The notes under the pieces are model-generated. The model saw only the letters and a program-made list of their open reading frames with translations, had not been told where the DNA came from and made no database searches. Shown here in pieces: positions 3,331 to 5,221 of a DNA stretch of 5,221 nucleotides. The stretch is from an uncultured Clostridia bacterium (lineage in GTDB: Bacteria > Bacillota > Clostridia > Oscillospirales > Ruminococcaceae): the NCBI GenBank assembly GCA_945947715.1, contig CAMEYZ010000156.1, positions 1 to 5,221 on the forward strand, read 5' to 3'. The stretch's first letter is position 1, and each line of letters starts with the position of its first letter. The position numbers were made by a program, and so were the translations under genes.

Positions 3331-5221
3331 ATGGCACACGTACCTGAACTTTTTGCGAGCAACGTATTTAATGAGACCGTTATGAAGGATAAGCTTCCTA
3401 AGCCTGTCTATAAGTCTCTTCTGAAAACAAAGCAGCTGGGCATCGCTCTCGATCCAGACGCTGCAGAGGTCATCGCTTCCGCCATGAAGGAATGGGCTGT
3501 TGAAAAGGGCGCTACTCATTACACCCACTGGTTCCACCCCATGACAGGCCTTTCCGCTGAGAAGCACGACTCCTTTATCTCCCCCACTCCCGATGGCAAG
3601 GTAATTATGGAATTTTCCGGCAAGGAGCTTGTTAAGGGCGAGCCTGACGCTTCCTCCTTCCCCTCCGGCGGCTTAAGAGCTACCTTCGAGGCAAGAGGCT
3701 ATACAGCATGGGACCCCACATCTCCTGCATTTATCAAGGATAACACACTTTATATCCCCACAGCATTCTGCTCCTACACAGGCGAGATCCTCGACAAGAA
3801 GACTCCCCTTCTTCGTTCTATGGACGTTATCTCCGAGCAGGCTCTGAGAATCCTCCGTCTCTTCGGCAACACCACCGCTACGAGAGTTACCACAACAGTA
3901 GGTCCTGAGCAGGAATACTTCCTCGTAGACAAGAAGCTCTATGATCAGCGTAAGGACCTGATCTTCACAGGCAGAACACTTTTCGGAGCAAAGGCTCCCA
4001 AGGGTCAGGAGCTTGAGGACCACTATTTCGGAAACATCAAGACAAGAGTTCAGGAATATATGCAGGATCTGGACGAAGAGCTCTGGAAGCTGGGTATCCT
4101 CGCAAAGACTGAGCATAACGAGGTTGCTCCTGCACAGCACGAGCTGGCTCCTATCTTCACCACCTCCAATGTTGCAGCTGACCACAACGCTCTCACCATG
4201 GAGCTTATGAAGAAGATCGCTCTTAAGCACGGTCTTGTTTGCCTCCTCCACGAGAAGCCCTTTGCTGGCGTAAACGGCTCCGGTAAGCACAACAACTGGT
4301 CTATCTCCACAAACGACGGTCAGAATCTTCTCGACCCCGGCTCAAATCCCACCGAGAACATTCAGTTCCTTACATTCCTCGTAGCAGTTATCAAGGCTGT
4401 TCACGAAAACAGCGACCTGCTCCGTCTTTCCGTTGCTTCCGCAGGAAATGACCACCGTCTGGGCGCTAACGAGGCTCCTCCCGCAGTAGTTTCCATGTTC
4501 GTGGGCGACGAGCTCCAGTCTATCCTCGATGGTCTCGAGAGCGGCAACATGATCACTAAGAATGCTAAGCAGGAATTTGTTATCGCTGTAGACGCTCTTA
4601 TGAACTTCCCCAAGGATACAACGGACAGAAACAGAACCTCTCCCTTTGCATTCACAGGAAACAAGTTCGAGTTCAGAATGTTAGGCTCTGCAGATTCTAT
4701 CGCATGCACCAATACAATTCTTAACACTATCGTTGCAAATACTCTTAAGGAATTTGCCGACAAGCTCGAAGGCAGCTCCGATTTCAGCGCCGACCTCAAC
4801 AAGCTCCTTAAGGATACCTACATCGAACACAAGGCTATCATCTTCAACGGCAACGGCTACGATGACGCATGGATCGCCGAAGCTGCAAAGAGAGGTCTTC
4901 CAAACTATGCTACTACAGTTGATGCAATTCCTCACTACACCGATTCCAAGAACGTCGAGATGTTCGAGAAATTCGGCGTATACACCAAGGCTGAGCTGGA
5001 GTCCAGAACCGAGATCCTTCTTGAAAACTACTACAAGGTGCTCAACATCGAGGCTCTCACCATGGTGGATATGTCCAGAAAGCAGATCATTCCCGCAGGC
5101 ATTAAGTTTGCAAAGGCTCTCACCGATACAGTTGCTTCCAAGAAGGCTGCAGGCGTTGACGCTGAAGTCGAGCTTGCTCTTGCAAACAAGGTAAGCGGTC
5201 TTACAAAGAGCATTTTCGAGG
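3331..5221 (+). CDS. glnN: Type III glutamine synthetase (GlnN), C-terminus cut by window end
   Basis: This cytoplasmic enzyme makes glutamine from glutamate, ammonia and ATP, the entry point of ammonium assimilation. The window holds 630 residues; type III enzymes are usually about 690-730, so the last part of the C-terminal region is missing. The start MAHVPELFASNVFNETVM is the usual GSIII beginning. The GSIII-specific N-terminal region contains HWFHPMTGLSAEKHDSF (about 67-83) and the FPSGGLRATFEARGYTAWDP stretch (about 110-129). The catalytic core contains GPEQEYFLVD (191-200; metal-ligand Glu 193 and 195), HNEVAPAQHELAP (262-274; Glu 264 and 271), NGSGKHNNWS (315-324; His 320), SAGNDHRLGANEAPP (370-384), and NRTSPFAFTGNKFEFRM (434-450; Arg 435, Glu 447, Arg 449). 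Residue roles are assigned by analogy with type I enzymes. All expected motifs are present and the frame is uninterrupted, so it should be active; the family forms double hexameric rings. It has its own promoter and a structured leader, which suggests regulation apart from the FecR genes. Confidence 0.96.
   Translation, partial: MAHVPELFASNVFNETVMKDKLPKPVYKSLLKTKQLGIALDPDAAEVIASAMKEWAVEKGATHYTHWFHPMTGLSAEKHDSFISPTPDGKVIMEFSGKELVKGEPDASSFPSGGLRATFEARGYTAWDPTSPAFIKDNTLYIPTAFCSYTGEILDKKTPLLRSMDVISEQALRILRLFGNTTATRVTTTVGPEQEYFLVDKKLYDQRKDLIFTGRTLFGAKAPKGQELEDHYFGNIKTRVQEYMQDLDEELWKLGILAKTEHNEVAPAQHELAPIFTTSNVAADHNALTMELMKKIALKHGLVCLLHEKPFAGVNGSGKHNNWSISTNDGQNLLDPGSNPTENIQFLTFLVAVIKAVHENSDLLRLSVASAGNDHRLGANEAPPAVVSMFVGDELQSILDGLESGNMITKNAKQEFVIAVDALMNFPKDTTDRNRTSPFAFTGNKFEFRMLGSADSIACTNTILNTIVANTLKEFADKLEGSSDFSADLNKLLKDTYIEHKAIIFNGNGYDDAWIAEAAKRGLPNYATTVDAIPHYTDSKNVEMFEKFGVYTKAELESRTEILLENYYKVLNIEALTMVDMSRKQIIPAGIKFAKALTDTVASKKAAGVDAEVELALANKVSGLTKSIFE

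Noticed and set aside
3673..4290. Minus-strand 205-codon open frame and smaller overlapping ones opposite glnN
   Set aside because: The plus strand codes an intact glutamine synthetase with all catalytic motifs; long antisense frames are expected from its strongly biased codon use.
4733..5194. Plus-strand 153-codon frame inside glnN
   Set aside because: It is an out-of-frame shadow: the glnN frame runs uninterrupted through this stretch, and the alternative translation is Ser/Leu/Pro/Arg-rich without recognisable motifs.

Overview
The window looks like a low-to-mid GC Gram-positive chromosome, most likely a Ruminococcus-type gut or rumen Clostridium relative. Four things suggest this: a type III glutamine synthetase (GlnN), Thr/Ser/Glu-rich extracellular linkers, InlB/Listeria-Bacteroides-type B-repeats written in the style common in Ruminococcaceae (GWDxxxxNxTSDTTITAxxE), and near-consensus TTGACA/TATTAT promoter and AGAAAGGA-type ribosome-binding sites. 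The genus is inferred from these features; no rRNA or other marker is present.

Bases 1-3127 hold a two-gene plus-strand unit. It encodes two single-pass membrane proteins whose extracellular parts start with a FecR-like domain. The first (44-1186) has a textbook FecR motif followed by a Ser/Thr/Pro tail. The second (1232-3025) is a diverged tandem paralogue with an extra Thr-rich stalk, an aspartate-rich patch and four B-repeats. They share one layout (short N-terminus, TM helix, FecR domain, a shared module of about 80 residues, low-complexity stalk), lie 45 bp apart, and the unit ends at a clear intrinsic terminator (3087-3127). No sigma factor or FecA-type receptor is visible, so the classical FecR iron-signalling role cannot be assumed.

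Bases 3128-3330 form the control region of the next gene. A near-consensus sigma-A promoter (3133-3161) starts only 6 bp after the terminator. It is followed by a leader of about 160 nt with a second, internal intrinsic-terminator-like hairpin (3192-3246), a 12-bp long-range complementarity flanking that hairpin (3173-3184 with 3275-3286), a duplicated CGGAGAAAG element, and a reading frame that stays open from an ATG at 3190 all the way into glnN. This leader is the least explained part of the window and a good candidate for an attenuator or a short terminated RNA controlling nitrogen assimilation.

Bases 3331-5221 encode the first 630 residues of a type III glutamine synthetase; the C-terminus lies beyond the window. 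No RNA gene of a known class, insertion sequence, CRISPR array or credible minus-strand gene was seen.
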